From Ramlibacter ginsenosidimutans (GTDB lineage Bacteria > Pseudomonadota > Gammaproteobacteria > Burkholderiales > Burkholderiaceae_C), in the NCBI RefSeq assembly GCF_042678185.1, contig NZ_JBHUDQ010000004.1: DNA of 64,000 nt, one strand, 5' to 3'. The translations under genes and the position numbers were made by a program. Below the pieces are notes generated by a model. That model was not told where the DNA came from. It worked only from the letters and a program-made list of their open reading frames with translations, and did no database searches. Position 1 is the first letter of the stretch. The number at the start of each line of letters is the position of its first letter. Below, piece after piece: positions 25,599-34,501 of this stretch.

Positions 25599-26831
25599 AT
25601 GAGAGGCACCTTCCGTTCCCTCGCCGTCTACAACTACCGGCTGTGGGCGGGCGGCGCGCTCGTCTCCAACATCGGGACGTGGATGCAGCGCACGGCGCAG
25701 GACTGGATCGTGCTCACGCAACTGACGAAGCACGACGCTACCGCGGTCGGCATCGTGATGAGCCTGCAGTTCGGTCCGCAGTTCCTGCTGCTGCCGCTCA
25801 CCGGTTACGTCGCGGACGGCCTCGAGCGGCGCAAGCTGCTGTTCTTCACGCAGGCCGCGATGGCCCTGCTCGCCGCCGGACTGGGCGCGCTGACGCTGAT
25901 GGATGCCGTGCAGCTGTGGCAGGTGTACCTGTTCGCGTTCCTGCTCGGATGCGTCACCGCCTTCGACTCGCCCACGCGCCAGAGCTTCGTCGCCGAACTG
26001 GTGGGCGACGCGCACCTGTCGAACGCGGTCGCGCTGAACTCCACGTCCTTCAACGCCGCGCGCATGATCGGCCCCGCTGTGGCCGGCGTGCTGATCGCGG
26101 TGGTCGGCTGCGGTTGGGTCTTCATGCTCAACGCGCTGTCCTTCGTTGCGGTGCTCGCTGCGCTCGCGATGCTGCGGAAGGCGGAGATCCACCCGCGCCT
26201 TGCCGGCGCAGGCCAGCGCCGCGGCATCACCGACGGCATGCGGCACGTGTGGGGCCGGCCCGACCTGCGCGCCGTGGTCGTCATGTTCTTCCTGATCGGC
26301 GCCTTCGGCATCAACTTCCCGATCTACATCTCCACCATGGCGGTGTCGGTGTTCCACGTCGGCGCCGGCCAGTTCGGACTGCTCTCGTCGTCCATGGCGA
26401 TGGGCTCGGTCGCCGGCGCGCTGATGGCGGCCGCACGCGAGAAGCCGCGCATGACGCTGCTGCTGTCGGGATCGCTGGCCTTCGGCACCTTCCTGCTGAT
26501 CGCCGCCGTGATGCCGAGCTATCGCTGGTTTGCCGTGGCCCTGTTCTTCGTGGGCGTGGCGACGCAGACCTTCCCGACGACGGCGCATAGCGCGGCGCAG
26601 CTGTGGAGTGACCCGGCCCTGCGCGGGCGTGTGATCGCACTGGTGCTCGCCGTCTACGCCGGCAGCACGCCGCTGGGTGCGCCCCTGATCGGCATGGTGG
26701 CCGATACCTTCGGGCCGCGCTGGTCGCTCGCGGCAGGTGCCGCCTCGGGGTTCCTCGCCGCGCTCTTCGGGCTCCATTCACTGGCCCGTCAGCGCCGCAC
26801 GCGCGTGCGTGTCCACGAACAGCGAACGTAG
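25599..26831 (+). CDS. MFS transporter (enterobactin exporter/EntS-like subfamily)
   Basis: A 410-residue membrane protein with 10-12 transmembrane segments. The N-terminal SLAVYNYRLWAGGALVSNIGTWMQRTAQDW is typical of the MFS_3/EntS-like exporters, with GYVADGLERRKLL as the loop 2-3 motif. The substrate is unknown; export of a toxic or siderophore-like small molecule is likely. The upstream MarR gene suggests repression relieved by the substrate. ATG 25599 is chosen because longer frames run into the MarR coding sequence. Confidence 0.87.
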   Translation: MRGTFRSLAVYNYRLWAGGALVSNIGTWMQRTAQDWIVLTQLTKHDATAVGIVMSLQFGPQFLLLPLTGYVADGLERRKLLFFTQAAMALLAAGLGALTLMDAVQLWQVYLFAFLLGCVTAFDSPTRQSFVAELVGDAHLSNAVALNSTSFNAARMIGPAVAGVLIAVVGCGWVFMLNALSFVAVLAALAMLRKAEIHPRLAGAGQRRGITDGMRHVWGRPDLRAVVVMFFLIGAFGINFPIYISTMAVSVFHVGAGQFGLLSSSMAMGSVAGALMAAAREKPRMTLLLSGSLAFGTFLLIAAVMPSYRWFAVALFFVGVATQTFPTTAHSAAQLWSDPALRGRVIALVLAVYAGSTPLGAPLIGMVADTFGPRWSLAAGAASGFLAALFGLHSLARQRRTRVRVHEQRT

Positions 26832-27082
26832 TGCGGACGAAGCCTCCCGGCATCGGCATATCGCAGTGCGAGGGAATCGGACCGGCGCTTGGGCGGGAGC
26901 GAAACTGACTGCCAGCCACTGCGCGCTACGCGGTTTGCATCTGTTACTTCACTGTCCAGCGCCGGCTCTGACCACGGCCTGACGCCATGCGGGCTCTCCC
27001 GGATGAAGGTCGCCGCACCGCGGCGTACGTTGTCTCTCGCTGTACGAAACGAACAGCGACCAACCCTAGGGAGACTACACAT

Positions 27083-28306
27083 ATGCGAAAGACGACAGGC
27101 TGGATCTCCGTCCTGCTGGCGGCACTGCTCGCCGGCTGCGGCGGCGGCAACGGCAGCGGCGGCAACGGAGAGCTGACGCCCCAACTGCTCCCCGTGAAAG
27201 GCGCGAGCGCCAACACGAACTTCAGCTTCGACATCTCGGCGGTGATGGGCAACCGCTACTACTTCACCGATCGCACCAATGCCGCCGTCGACGTGTTCGA
27301 CACGAAGACCGGTGCGCAGGTCGCGCAGATCAAGGGAACCGGCGCGCTGGCGTTCGCCGGCCAGGGTGCGAGCAACGGCACGTCCGGGCCCGACGGCATC
27401 AACCCGGTGGGCAACCTGCTCTACGTGGGCGACGTGAACTCGGTGAAGATCGTCGATCCTGCGACCAACACGGTCGTCAAGAGCATCACGGTCGGCAACG
27501 AGAACGTGCGCGCGGACGAAGGCTGTGTCGACTCGGTGCACAACCTGTACATGGTCGCCACGCCGGAAGCCGCCACGCCGTACATGACCCTCATCAACAC
27601 CCAGACGCAGGCAGTGGTCGCGAAGGTGACGTTCACCGATCGGTCCGGCAACCCGTCCGCCGGCCTCGAGGCGTGCGAGTACGACCCGAACACCGATGCC
27701 TTCTACCTCAACAACGACGGCACGACGGCCAACCCGCACGGCGAACTCACGGCCTTGTCGGGCGCGTCTGTCCGCGCGATCGCGAACGGAGCGACGGTGA
27801 ACTACACCAACCTCGCCGGCACGCGCTCGTATGGACTCGGCAACTGCGACCCGACGGGCCTGGCGCTCGGCCCGGACAACGACATCGCGGTGAACTGCCG
27901 CGAGGCCACCCCGGACGCGTTGCTCGAACTGCTGATCATGGATCGCACCAACGGCACCGTGCTGGCGAACCTCAACGCGGGTGGCGGCGACCAGCTCTGG
28001 TATGCGCCCGAACGCAATCGCTACTACAACGCGGCCTCGCGCTGGACGGCCAGCGGCAAGTCTTCCGGCGCCGGCTGCACGAGCGCGTCGCCCTGCGTGC
28101 CGCGCCTGATCTCGATCGATGCGGGTAAGCGCAGGTTCGCCGGCATGGCCGACACCGGCAACAACGCGCACTCGGTCGCTTCCGACCCGGCGACATCGAA
28201 CATCTTCGTTCCGATCTCCTCGGACACGGCGCCTGCGGGCTGCCCGACCTGCAAGAGAGGCACAGCGGGACTGCTCATGTTCACGCCGCCGCTCGACGGC
28301 CTCTGA
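27083..28306 (+). CDS. YncE-like beta-propeller lipoprotein
   Basis: A 407-residue predicted lipoprotein (lipobox LLAGC, Cys19, then a Gly-rich linker) with several propeller-type repeats: TDRTNAAVDVFDTKTGAQV, GNLLYVGDVNSVKIVDPATN, YMTLINTQTQAVVAKV and ELLIMDRTNGTVLANL. YncE-like proteins are non-enzymatic seven-bladed scaffolds in the periplasm; a lactonase-type activity is possible but unsupported. A C-terminal CPTC pair (near 391-394) is unusual and might bind metal or form a disulfide. Strong GGGAG-type site before ATG 27083. Confidence 0.72.
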   Translation: MRKTTGWISVLLAALLAGCGGGNGSGGNGELTPQLLPVKGASANTNFSFDISAVMGNRYYFTDRTNAAVDVFDTKTGAQVAQIKGTGALAFAGQGASNGTSGPDGINPVGNLLYVGDVNSVKIVDPATNTVVKSITVGNENVRADEGCVDSVHNLYMVATPEAATPYMTLINTQTQAVVAKVTFTDRSGNPSAGLEACEYDPNTDAFYLNNDGTTANPHGELTALSGASVRAIANGATVNYTNLAGTRSYGLGNCDPTGLALGPDNDIAVNCREATPDALLELLIMDRTNGTVLANLNAGGGDQLWYAPERNRYYNAASRWTASGKSSGAGCTSASPCVPRLISIDAGKRRFAGMADTGNNAHSVASDPATSNIFVPISSDTAPAGCPTCKRGTAGLLMFTPPLDGL

Positions 28307-28312
28307 CCGAAC

Positions 28313-28357
28313 CCCCGCTCGCGCCTTGCGTCCTGCGCACGTGATGCGCGAGCGGGG
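28313..28357 (+). terminator. stem-loop after beta-propeller gene
   Basis: A 12-bp perfect inverted repeat, CCCCGCTCGCGC (28313-28324) with its complement at 28346-28357, has a 21-nt loop and starts 7 bp after the stop. No T-run follows, so it may stabilise the mRNA or act with Rho rather than terminate alone. Confidence 0.5.
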
Positions 28358-28535
28358 CGGCGGCGGGCGCCCCACGGTGAGGCGCCAGCCCTGCCTCTTC
28401 CATTGGCGAACAGCGATGAGCAAGCGCCGAGCTCATGCCCGTTCCCGACCGCAGCGCGCGCCCCGTGCATCACCCCCCAGCCGCGCCATCCAAGCGCATA
28501 CTTATTTCCGCCCATCCACTCGCAAGGAGAAAGAG

Positions 28536-29111
28536 ATGCTCGCTGGAAAGCGCATGAAGATCGCGGCGGCCGTAGCCTCCGCGTTGATGCTGGTCTCGGG
28601 CTGCACCGTGAACCAGGGCCCGCCCCAACCTTCGGACAGCACGAGGGAAGGCGTGGAAGAGGGAGCGTCCCGCACGATGGCGACGCTCTATGCGTCGGTG
28701 CCGGGTGCGCGCGACCTCGAACGCAAGGCAGTCGCCACGCTCGTCTTCCCGCGCATCCTCGAAGCCGGCTTGGTCGTCGGTGGCGAGCACGGACGCGGCG
28801 TCCTGCACGCCCGGGGGCGTCCGGACAGCTTCTACGACATCACCGGCCTGTCGGTCGGATGGCAGGCCGGCGCCCAGTCGAAGGCGATGGTCTTCATGTT
28901 CCTCACGCCGCAAGCGCTCGACAAATTCCTGGCCAGCCATGGCTGGACCGCCGGCGCGGATGCGTCGGTGGCGGTGGTGCGCGATGGCGCCAACGCCACG
29001 CTCGACACCTTGAGCGCGAAGAACGACGTTGTGGCCTTCGCGCTCACGAACTCGGGCCTGATGGCGGCCGCGAAGGTCGACGGGACGAAGATCACGCCGG
29101 TCGCGATGTAA
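28536..29111 (+). CDS. SYLF/YSC84-domain lipoprotein
   Basis: A 191-residue predicted lipoprotein (lipobox LMLVSGC, Cys23) of the Ysc84/SYLF family. The core PGARDLERKAVATLVFPRILEAGLVVGGEHGRGVL (about 55-90) and SVGWQAGAQSKAMVFMFLTPQAL (about 107-130) are characteristic. The family binds phospholipid and occurs in bacterial envelopes, function unproven. ATG 28536 is preceded by AAGGAGA; an in-frame ATG at 28554 is an alternative. Confidence 0.85.
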   Translation: MLAGKRMKIAAAVASALMLVSGCTVNQGPPQPSDSTREGVEEGASRTMATLYASVPGARDLERKAVATLVFPRILEAGLVVGGEHGRGVLHARGRPDSFYDITGLSVGWQAGAQSKAMVFMFLTPQALDKFLASHGWTAGADASVAVVRDGANATLDTLSAKNDVVAFALTNSGLMAAAKVDGTKITPVAM

Positions 29112-29172
29112 GTGCGAAGCGCGCGCGGGCCGTCGCTGTCGGGCGGTCCGGCGCCTCACGGGCGAGGCTGGC

Positions 29173-29403
29173 CTAGCGTCCCTCGCGTGCGGCAGCGACT
29201 TCCGGGTCCTCCAGGGCACCGGCGGCCTGTTGGTCCCGCAGGCCGTCGACGAGCCACTCCAGGAAGCCCGCCACGTCGAGTGTCGGCGCTGCGCTCTCGC
29301 GCGTCGGGTATTCAACAGCATGCGCGGTGGTGTGATGCACACCGCTCGCCATCTGCACGAGCGCGAAGACTGCCACGGCGCAAAGGACTTGAGCAGGCGA
29401 CAT
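29173..29403 (-). CDS. small hypothetical protein with N-terminal hydrophobic segment
   Basis: A 76-residue product. Residues 1-20 (MSPAQVLCAVAVFALVQMAS) could be a signal peptide or anchor, followed by a polar, acidic C-terminus with VAGFLEWLVDGLRDQQAAG. AAGGAG lies about 12 bp upstream. It follows the sensor kinase gene by 86 bp on the same strand. No family recognised. Confidence 0.45.
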   Translation of the reverse strand: MSPAQVLCAVAVFALVQMASGVHHTTAHAVEYPTRESAAPTLDVAGFLEWLVDGLRDQQAAGALEDPEVAAAREGR

Positions 29404-29489
29404 CAGGGTTCCACTCCTTCGCCAGCATTGTTGGTAAAGGAGGAAAGTTTTCCCTCGCCCGAACGGGTGAACGTTCGGGCTATTTGCTG

Positions 29490-30761
29490 TCAGCCTGCCG
29501 GCTTCGGGATCAGCGGCAGCGTGACCGTGAAGGTGCTGCCCTTGTCGGGGCCGTCGCTGGCGACATCCACTTCGCCGCCGTGGCGCGCCACCAGGTGGTG
29601 CACGAGCGTGAGGCCGATCCCGAGGCCGCCCTCGCTGCCGGGCGGCTTGGCCTCGCCCTGCACGAACAGCTCGAACACGTGCGGCAGCAGGTCGCTCGGG
29701 ATGCCGATGCCGTTGTCCATCACCTTCACCACGGCGCGGTTGTCGGCGCGCGCCACGTCGATCTCGATCACGCCGCGCGTGGGCGTGTAGCGCGCCGAGT
29801 TCTGCAGCAGGTTGCAGATGACCTGGCGCAGGCGCGTGGCATCGGCCTCGACCCACAAGGGCTCGCCGCTCAGGTGCACCTTCAGGTCGTGGGCCTTTGC
29901 GGCGACGGCCGCCCCGCTCATCTCCACCGCGCTGGTGACCAGCGCATTCAGCTCGGACGGCGCCTTGCGCAACTGCACCTTGCCCTGGCTGACACTCGCG
30001 GCGTCCATCAGTTCGTCCACGAGCTTGGTCAGCTGTGCGGTCTGCCGCCCCATGACCTCGCAGCGCGCGAGCAACTCGGCGGCGGCAAGCTCCGGCTTGC
30101 GTCGCAGCAGCGCCAGGTTCATGTCCAGGGTGGAGAGCGGCGTGCGCAGCTCGTGGACGAGCGTCTTGACGAACTGGTTCTTGCGCTCGTCGGCCTGTTC
30201 CAGCGCCGCCTGCTTGTCGCGCAACTCCTGGTGGATCTTGAGCAGCTCGCGGTTCTGCTCCTCGAGCTCCTGGAGCGGCGAAGCCGGCTGGCGACGCGCG
30301 ATTTCGGCGGCGATGCCCTGCACGTCTGCGGGCGAGAGGGTGCGCGCCCCGCGCGGCAAGTCGATCTCCATCCGCACCACGGTGCCGCCGGGCGGCGGGC
30401 ACACGACCGACATGCGGTCCACCAGACGCCAGCTGCCGGCGAGGCCCGAGGACATGCGGCCCGATGGCAAGCGGACACCGCGGACGGCAGCATCGATGTC
30501 GCGGATGCCCGGACCGTCGTCGCTCACCTGTGCGACCAGGCACTGGCCCTGGGGCGCGGTGTCGGATGGCTCGATGCGGAACTCGAGCATCCCGCCGCCG
30601 GCGAAGTCGCGGGCGTTGCGCGCGATCTCGGAAACGGCCGTCGCCATCCGCGCCTGCTGAAGCCCCTCGAGCCCTACCAGCCCGGCCGTTTCCCGCGCAT
30701 GCTTGCGGATGGTCGCGAGGTCATGGCTGGCGAGGTGGAGACGGAGGATGAGAGACTGCAT
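29490..30761 (-). CDS. sensor histidine kinase with an extra RsbT-like ATPase domain
   Basis: A 423-residue soluble kinase. Residues about 1-140 form a GHKL ATPase of the RsbT/anti-sigma type, with AVSEIARNARDFAGGG (N box, Asn49), VSDDGPGI (81-86) and MSSGLAGSWRLVDRM. A coiled linker (about 163-195) leads to a HisKA domain with phospho-acceptor His203 in LVHELRTPLS and a canonical HATPase_c with NLLQNSARYTP, DNGIGIPSDLLPHVFELF and GGLGIGLTLVHHLVARHGG. No membrane segment is seen. Two stacked ATPase modules suggest integration with a partner-switching pathway. No response regulator adjoins. Confidence 0.83.
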   Translation of the reverse strand: MQSLILRLHLASHDLATIRKHARETAGLVGLEGLQQARMATAVSEIARNARDFAGGGMLEFRIEPSDTAPQGQCLVAQVSDDGPGIRDIDAAVRGVRLPSGRMSSGLAGSWRLVDRMSVVCPPPGGTVVRMEIDLPRGARTLSPADVQGIAAEIARRQPASPLQELEEQNRELLKIHQELRDKQAALEQADERKNQFVKTLVHELRTPLSTLDMNLALLRRKPELAAAELLARCEVMGRQTAQLTKLVDELMDAASVSQGKVQLRKAPSELNALVTSAVEMSGAAVAAKAHDLKVHLSGEPLWVEADATRLRQVICNLLQNSARYTPTRGVIEIDVARADNRAVVKVMDNGIGIPSDLLPHVFELFVQGEAKPPGSEGGLGIGLTLVHHLVARHGGEVDVASDGPDKGSTFTVTLPLIPKPAG

Positions 30762-30938
30762 GCCCGGGTACTGCGAGGGACAAGAGCAATGTACCCGATG
30801 GGGGCCACAGAACTGATGAGCCGCGCGCGCGCCGGGCATTGGGATGAGTCTCGCGCGAAGGCTGGTCCTGACGAGGCGGCCGCCCGTTGTGGTCGACGCA
30901 GCCGAGGCGTAGGCTGCCGGATGTCAAAGGAGCGCTGG

Positions 30939-31166
30939 ATGGCTCGCATCATCGACCCGCTGGTGGCCGACCTGGTCGCATGGATCGGCAGCGGACGCCC
31001 CTACCTGGAAGTCATGGACGCGTGGAAGACGTCGTGCCCTCGCCTGCCCGTCTGGGAGGAAGCGAACGCCCGTGGCCTGTTGGCCCGCAGCCGCGACCGG
31101 AGCGGAACGGAATGGGTGCATCTCACGCCGGCGGGCGAAAGTCTGCTGCGCCAGGAGCGCGGATAG
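30939..31166 (+). CDS. small hypothetical protein, winged-helix-like
   Basis: A 75-residue product starting MARIIDPLVADLVAWIGSG and ending with TEWVHLTPAGESLLRQERG; the latter resembles the wing and last helix of a short winged-helix protein. AAAGGAG precedes ATG 30939 with good spacing; an ATG at 30921 is less well placed. No partner gene adjoins. Function unknown. Confidence 0.55.
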   Translation: MARIIDPLVADLVAWIGSGRPYLEVMDAWKTSCPRLPVWEEANARGLLARSRDRSGTEWVHLTPAGESLLRQERG

Positions 31167-31214
31167 GGCAGCGCCACTCGTGCGCGAGGGCTACATCAAG
31201 ACGTCGCCCGACGT

Positions 31215-32318
31215 TCATCCTGCCGCATCGGACAGCTCGGCCCGGCACGTGCCTGCGTCCTCGCGCATGGCAGCTTGGCGAGAGGGCTCATTGGGAATCA
31301 GGACGATCTTGCCGGTCACGCCGCCCTGCCCGAGCAGCTCCTGCGCCTGCCTTGCCTGCGCGAGCGGAAACCGCCTGAAGATGATCGGCCTGATCTTTCC
31401 CGTCCGGAGCAGGTCGAGCAGCGCACCCAGGTCCTCGCGGAACAGGTCGGGCCGGCGCCGCTTCAACCACTGGATGCTGTAGGGCACCACGCGTCTTCGT
31501 CCCGGAAGCACCCAGGCGGCTGCAATGTACAAGCCGTACATCGCGAGACCGCGCAGGCGGTGCGGACGCTCTCCGGTGATGCGCCCGCCGCGCAGCGATC
31601 CTGTGAGCCCGTACGCGATCACACGCCCCCCCGCACGCAAGGCCTCGCGCGAACGCCAGATGTGGGATCCTCCGATGCTGTCGAAGACCACGTCCAGCCC
31701 TTCTGGAACGAGCCGGTGGATTTCGCGCACGAAGTCCTGCTTCTCGTAGTCGATCGGCGTGGCGCCGTGCGCGGCAACGACCGCGGCGCCTGGCGCTGCA
31801 CAGGTACCGTACATCTCCAGGCCCGCGAGCCGGCCCAGTTGCAGCAGTGCGGTTCCGACGCCGCCGGCAGCGCCGTGGACGAGCACGCGGTCGCCGCGCT
31901 TCACGTGGGCGGCGCGGTGCAGCATCTGCCAAGCCGTGACGTAGTTCAGGCCGATGCTCACGGCCTCGGCCGGGTCCACGCCGGGCGGCACGCAAAGCAG
32001 TTCTTCCCTGGGCAGGCAGACGTACTGCGCATACGCTCCGGTGATGGGCACTGCGGCGACGAGCTGGCCTTCGCGAAGGTCGCGCACTCTTGCGCCGACG
32101 CGATCCACGGTTCCCACGAGATCCCAGCCGGGCGTGAAGGGCGGAACGGGTTTTTCGGGATGAATGCCCTCGCGCATCATCACGTCGGGCAACGAAACGC
32201 CCGCAGCCAGCACGCGAACGCGCGCTTCATCCGGCTTGGGTTCGGGGCACTCCTCCTCGATCAACGACAGGACGTCAGGCCCGCCATACCGGGTGACGAC
32301 GACGCGCATGTTCTTCAT
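31215..32318 (-). CDS. MDR-family zinc-independent oxidoreductase
   Basis: A 367-residue medium-chain reductase of the quinone oxidoreductase/VAT-1-like group. Features are GWDLVGTVDRVGARVRDLREGQLV (about 69-92), a tyrosine-containing GAYAQYVCLP, and the nucleotide motif VLVHGAAGGVGTALLQLGRLAG (about 145-166). It has a longer C-terminal region (AMYGLYIAAAWVLPGRRRVVPYS) than typical QOR enzymes. ATG 32318 is preferred. It is isolated, so the substrate is unknown; reduction of reactive enones is typical of the group. Confidence 0.82.
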   Translation of the reverse strand: MKNMRVVVTRYGGPDVLSLIEEECPEPKPDEARVRVLAAGVSLPDVMMREGIHPEKPVPPFTPGWDLVGTVDRVGARVRDLREGQLVAAVPITGAYAQYVCLPREELLCVPPGVDPAEAVSIGLNYVTAWQMLHRAAHVKRGDRVLVHGAAGGVGTALLQLGRLAGLEMYGTCAAPGAAVVAAHGATPIDYEKQDFVREIHRLVPEGLDVVFDSIGGSHIWRSREALRAGGRVIAYGLTGSLRGGRITGERPHRLRGLAMYGLYIAAAWVLPGRRRVVPYSIQWLKRRRPDLFREDLGALLDLLRTGKIRPIIFRRFPLAQARQAQELLGQGGVTGKIVLIPNEPSRQAAMREDAGTCRAELSDAAG

Positions 32319-32484
32319 GGAGGGCCTCCCTGCGGGCGGCACTGCGCCTTCGGCTGAGGGAAAGGGTTCGTCGGCAGGCCAACCTGCCCACATGGCACGG
32401 ATTCAATATAGGAACCCGTCGCGCACTGTCACTGATGCAGGTCAAAACGGGCGCGACCCGCTGCGCAAGGGCACGCTTCCGGCC

Positions 32485-33111
32485 TCACCCTGATGATGGG
32501 CCGCCGGCTTCCTCCTCCTCCTCGCCTTCCCACAATTCCCAGCCTTCGTGGATGACGAAGATGGCCAGGATCGCTCCCGCAAGAAGGTCGATGACGCGCC
32601 AGCCACTGGCAGCGACGAGCGCACCGGAGACCAGCACGCCCACGTTCACGAGAACATCGGCGCGCGTGTCGACCCAGGTCGCGCGCAGATGCAACTCGGG
32701 GCTCTGTCGGTACCGGCGCAAGGTGTGCAGGACGAAGCCGTTCACCAGGAGGGACAGGCAGGCGAACAGCATGATCCAGCCGCCGTGCGGCTCCGCGCCA
32801 CCGGCCCAGCGATGCGCGACCTCCACGAAGACGCCGATCCCCAGCGCGATGAGCATGGTCCCGTTCCATCGCGCCGCTGCGCGCTGCAGCCGCTCGCTGC
32901 GTCCCACCGCGAGGAACGCGACCGCATAGCCGGACGCGTCGGCCAGCATGTCGAGCGCGTCCGCAAGCAATGCGGCTGAGTGGGCAACGCGCCAGCCGAC
33001 CAACCCCACCGCGAACATGACGACATTGGCGACGAGCGCCGTCGCCAGGGTGCGGCGGTCGGCTTTCGTCTTCTCGTTGCGGATCGGTTGCGAGGTTTCT
33101 TCTTGGGTCAT
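32485..33111 (-). CDS. cation diffusion facilitator (CDF) family transporter, short form
   Basis: A 208-residue protein with the CDF transmembrane core. HSAALLADALDMLADASGY (about 48-66) and HLRATWVDTRADVLVNVGV (about 147-165) carry the paired His/Asp metal site seen in zinc/cobalt/manganese exporters. After the last membrane segment only an acidic tail, WEGEEEEEAGG, remains: the usual cytosolic C-terminal domain is missing. The His-rich loop is also absent. It may function as a domain-less CDF, a known subgroup. Confidence 0.82.
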   Translation of the reverse strand: MTQEETSQPIRNEKTKADRRTLATALVANVVMFAVGLVGWRVAHSAALLADALDMLADASGYAVAFLAVGRSERLQRAAARWNGTMLIALGIGVFVEVAHRWAGGAEPHGGWIMLFACLSLLVNGFVLHTLRRYRQSPELHLRATWVDTRADVLVNVGVLVSGALVAASGWRVIDLLAGAILAIFVIHEGWELWEGEEEEEAGGPSSG

Positions 33112-33228
33112 GGTGGGCAGGTGTCCAGCCGCGCATTCTGTCATCGCATGTCAGTGCGCCGGGCTGACGCAGGCAGGCACCCGTGACTGCGGCACAATCG
33201 CGCCCGTCGCCTCAACCTGGAGCCCGCC

Positions 33229-34488
33229 ATGCCCCTGGAGTCCGTCCACAGGCCCCTTCCCGGACTGCGTCAGATGGTCTCCGATTCCGGCGGGCTCTAT
33301 CTTGCCAACGCGGTGATCGGCTTCCTGTTCGCTGCCTCGGGGCCGGTCGCGATCATCCTCGCAGTCGGTGCGCGTGGCGGCCTGAGCGAATCGGACCTGT
33401 CGTCATGGATCTTCGGCGCGTTCTTCGTCAACGGGCTGATCACGCTTCTCTTCTGCACGCTGTACCGGCAGCCGCTCGTGTTCTTCTGGACGATCCCGGG
33501 CACCGTGCTGGTGGGCCCCGCGCTCGGCCACCTCCGCTGGGCCGAGGTCGTCGGCGCGTTCCTCGCCACGGGATTGCTCATGCTGGCCCTGGGCCTCTCG
33601 GGCTGGGTGCGGCGAGCCATGCAGTCCGCGCCGATGCCGATCGTGATGGGGATGGTGGCGGGCGTGTTCCTGCGCTTCGGCCTGGGCCTCGTGTACGCGG
33701 TGCGCGACGACGCCTGGATCGCGGCGCCGATGATCGTCGTGTTCGTGCTGCTCGGCGCCTCGGCCACATGGTCGCGCCGCATGCCACCGCTGATCGGTGC
33801 ACTCCTCGCCGGGGCGGCGGCCATCGCCCTGCTCGGACAGTTCCACTGGAACGGCGGGGCGCTGCACGTGCTGGCCCACCCGACCGTGGTCGTGCCCGTG
33901 TTCTCGTGGCGCGCCATGGTGGAGCTGGTCGTCCCACTCGCGATCACCGTGCTCGTCGTGCAGAACGGCCAGGGCTTCGCCGTGCTCGATGCCGCGGGAC
34001 ACAGGCCGCCGATCAACGCGATCACCGTCGCCTGCGGCGCGGGTTCGATGCTTGCCGCGCTGGTCGGCACGGTCTCGACCTGCCTCACCGGCCCGGTGAA
34101 CGCCATCATCTCGGGGTCGGGCGAGCACAGCCGCCACTACGCGGCCGGCATCGCAGTCGGCGTGCTGGCGCTGGCCTTCGGCCTCTTCGCCCCGCTGTTC
34201 ACCCGCCTGATGCTGGCGGCCCCGCCCGCTTTCATCGCCACCCTCGCCGGACTCGCCATGCTGCGTGTGCTGCAGACGGCCTTCGGCGTCGCTTTCCGCG
34301 ATCGCTTCACGCTGGGCGCGCTCGTCACGTTCATCGTCACCGTGGCCGACGTGCCGATCCTCAACGTCGGGGCACCGTTCTGGGCCCTGGTGATCGGCTA
34401 CGCCGTATCGCGCCTGCTGGAGCGCAAGGACTTCGGCGCTGCCGTTGCTGGGGCAGCGGCCGCGAAGGCCGGCTCCACCGCGCGTTAG
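33229..34488 (+). CDS. benE: benzoate/H+ symporter family transporter BenE
   Basis: A 419-residue membrane protein of the BenE family with about 12 hydrophobic segments. FFWTIPGTVLVGPALGHL (about 85-102), PMPIVMGMVAGVFLRFGLGLV (about 135-155) and GPVNAIISGSGEHSRHYAAG (about 289-308) are family blocks. BenE proteins import benzoate with protons. No benABCD genes are present, but an aromatic operon (pobA-ligAB) lies 4 kb away. Substrate assignment rests on family membership. Confidence 0.85.
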   Translation: MPLESVHRPLPGLRQMVSDSGGLYLANAVIGFLFAASGPVAIILAVGARGGLSESDLSSWIFGAFFVNGLITLLFCTLYRQPLVFFWTIPGTVLVGPALGHLRWAEVVGAFLATGLLMLALGLSGWVRRAMQSAPMPIVMGMVAGVFLRFGLGLVYAVRDDAWIAAPMIVVFVLLGASATWSRRMPPLIGALLAGAAAIALLGQFHWNGGALHVLAHPTVVVPVFSWRAMVELVVPLAITVLVVQNGQGFAVLDAAGHRPPINAITVACGAGSMLAALVGTVSTCLTGPVNAIISGSGEHSRHYAAGIAVGVLALAFGLFAPLFTRLMLAAPPAFIATLAGLAMLRVLQTAFGVAFRDRFTLGALVTFIVTVADVPILNVGAPFWALVIGYAVSRLLERKDFGAAVAGAAAAKAGSTAR

Positions 34489-34501
34489 CGTCGCCGCCTG
34501 C

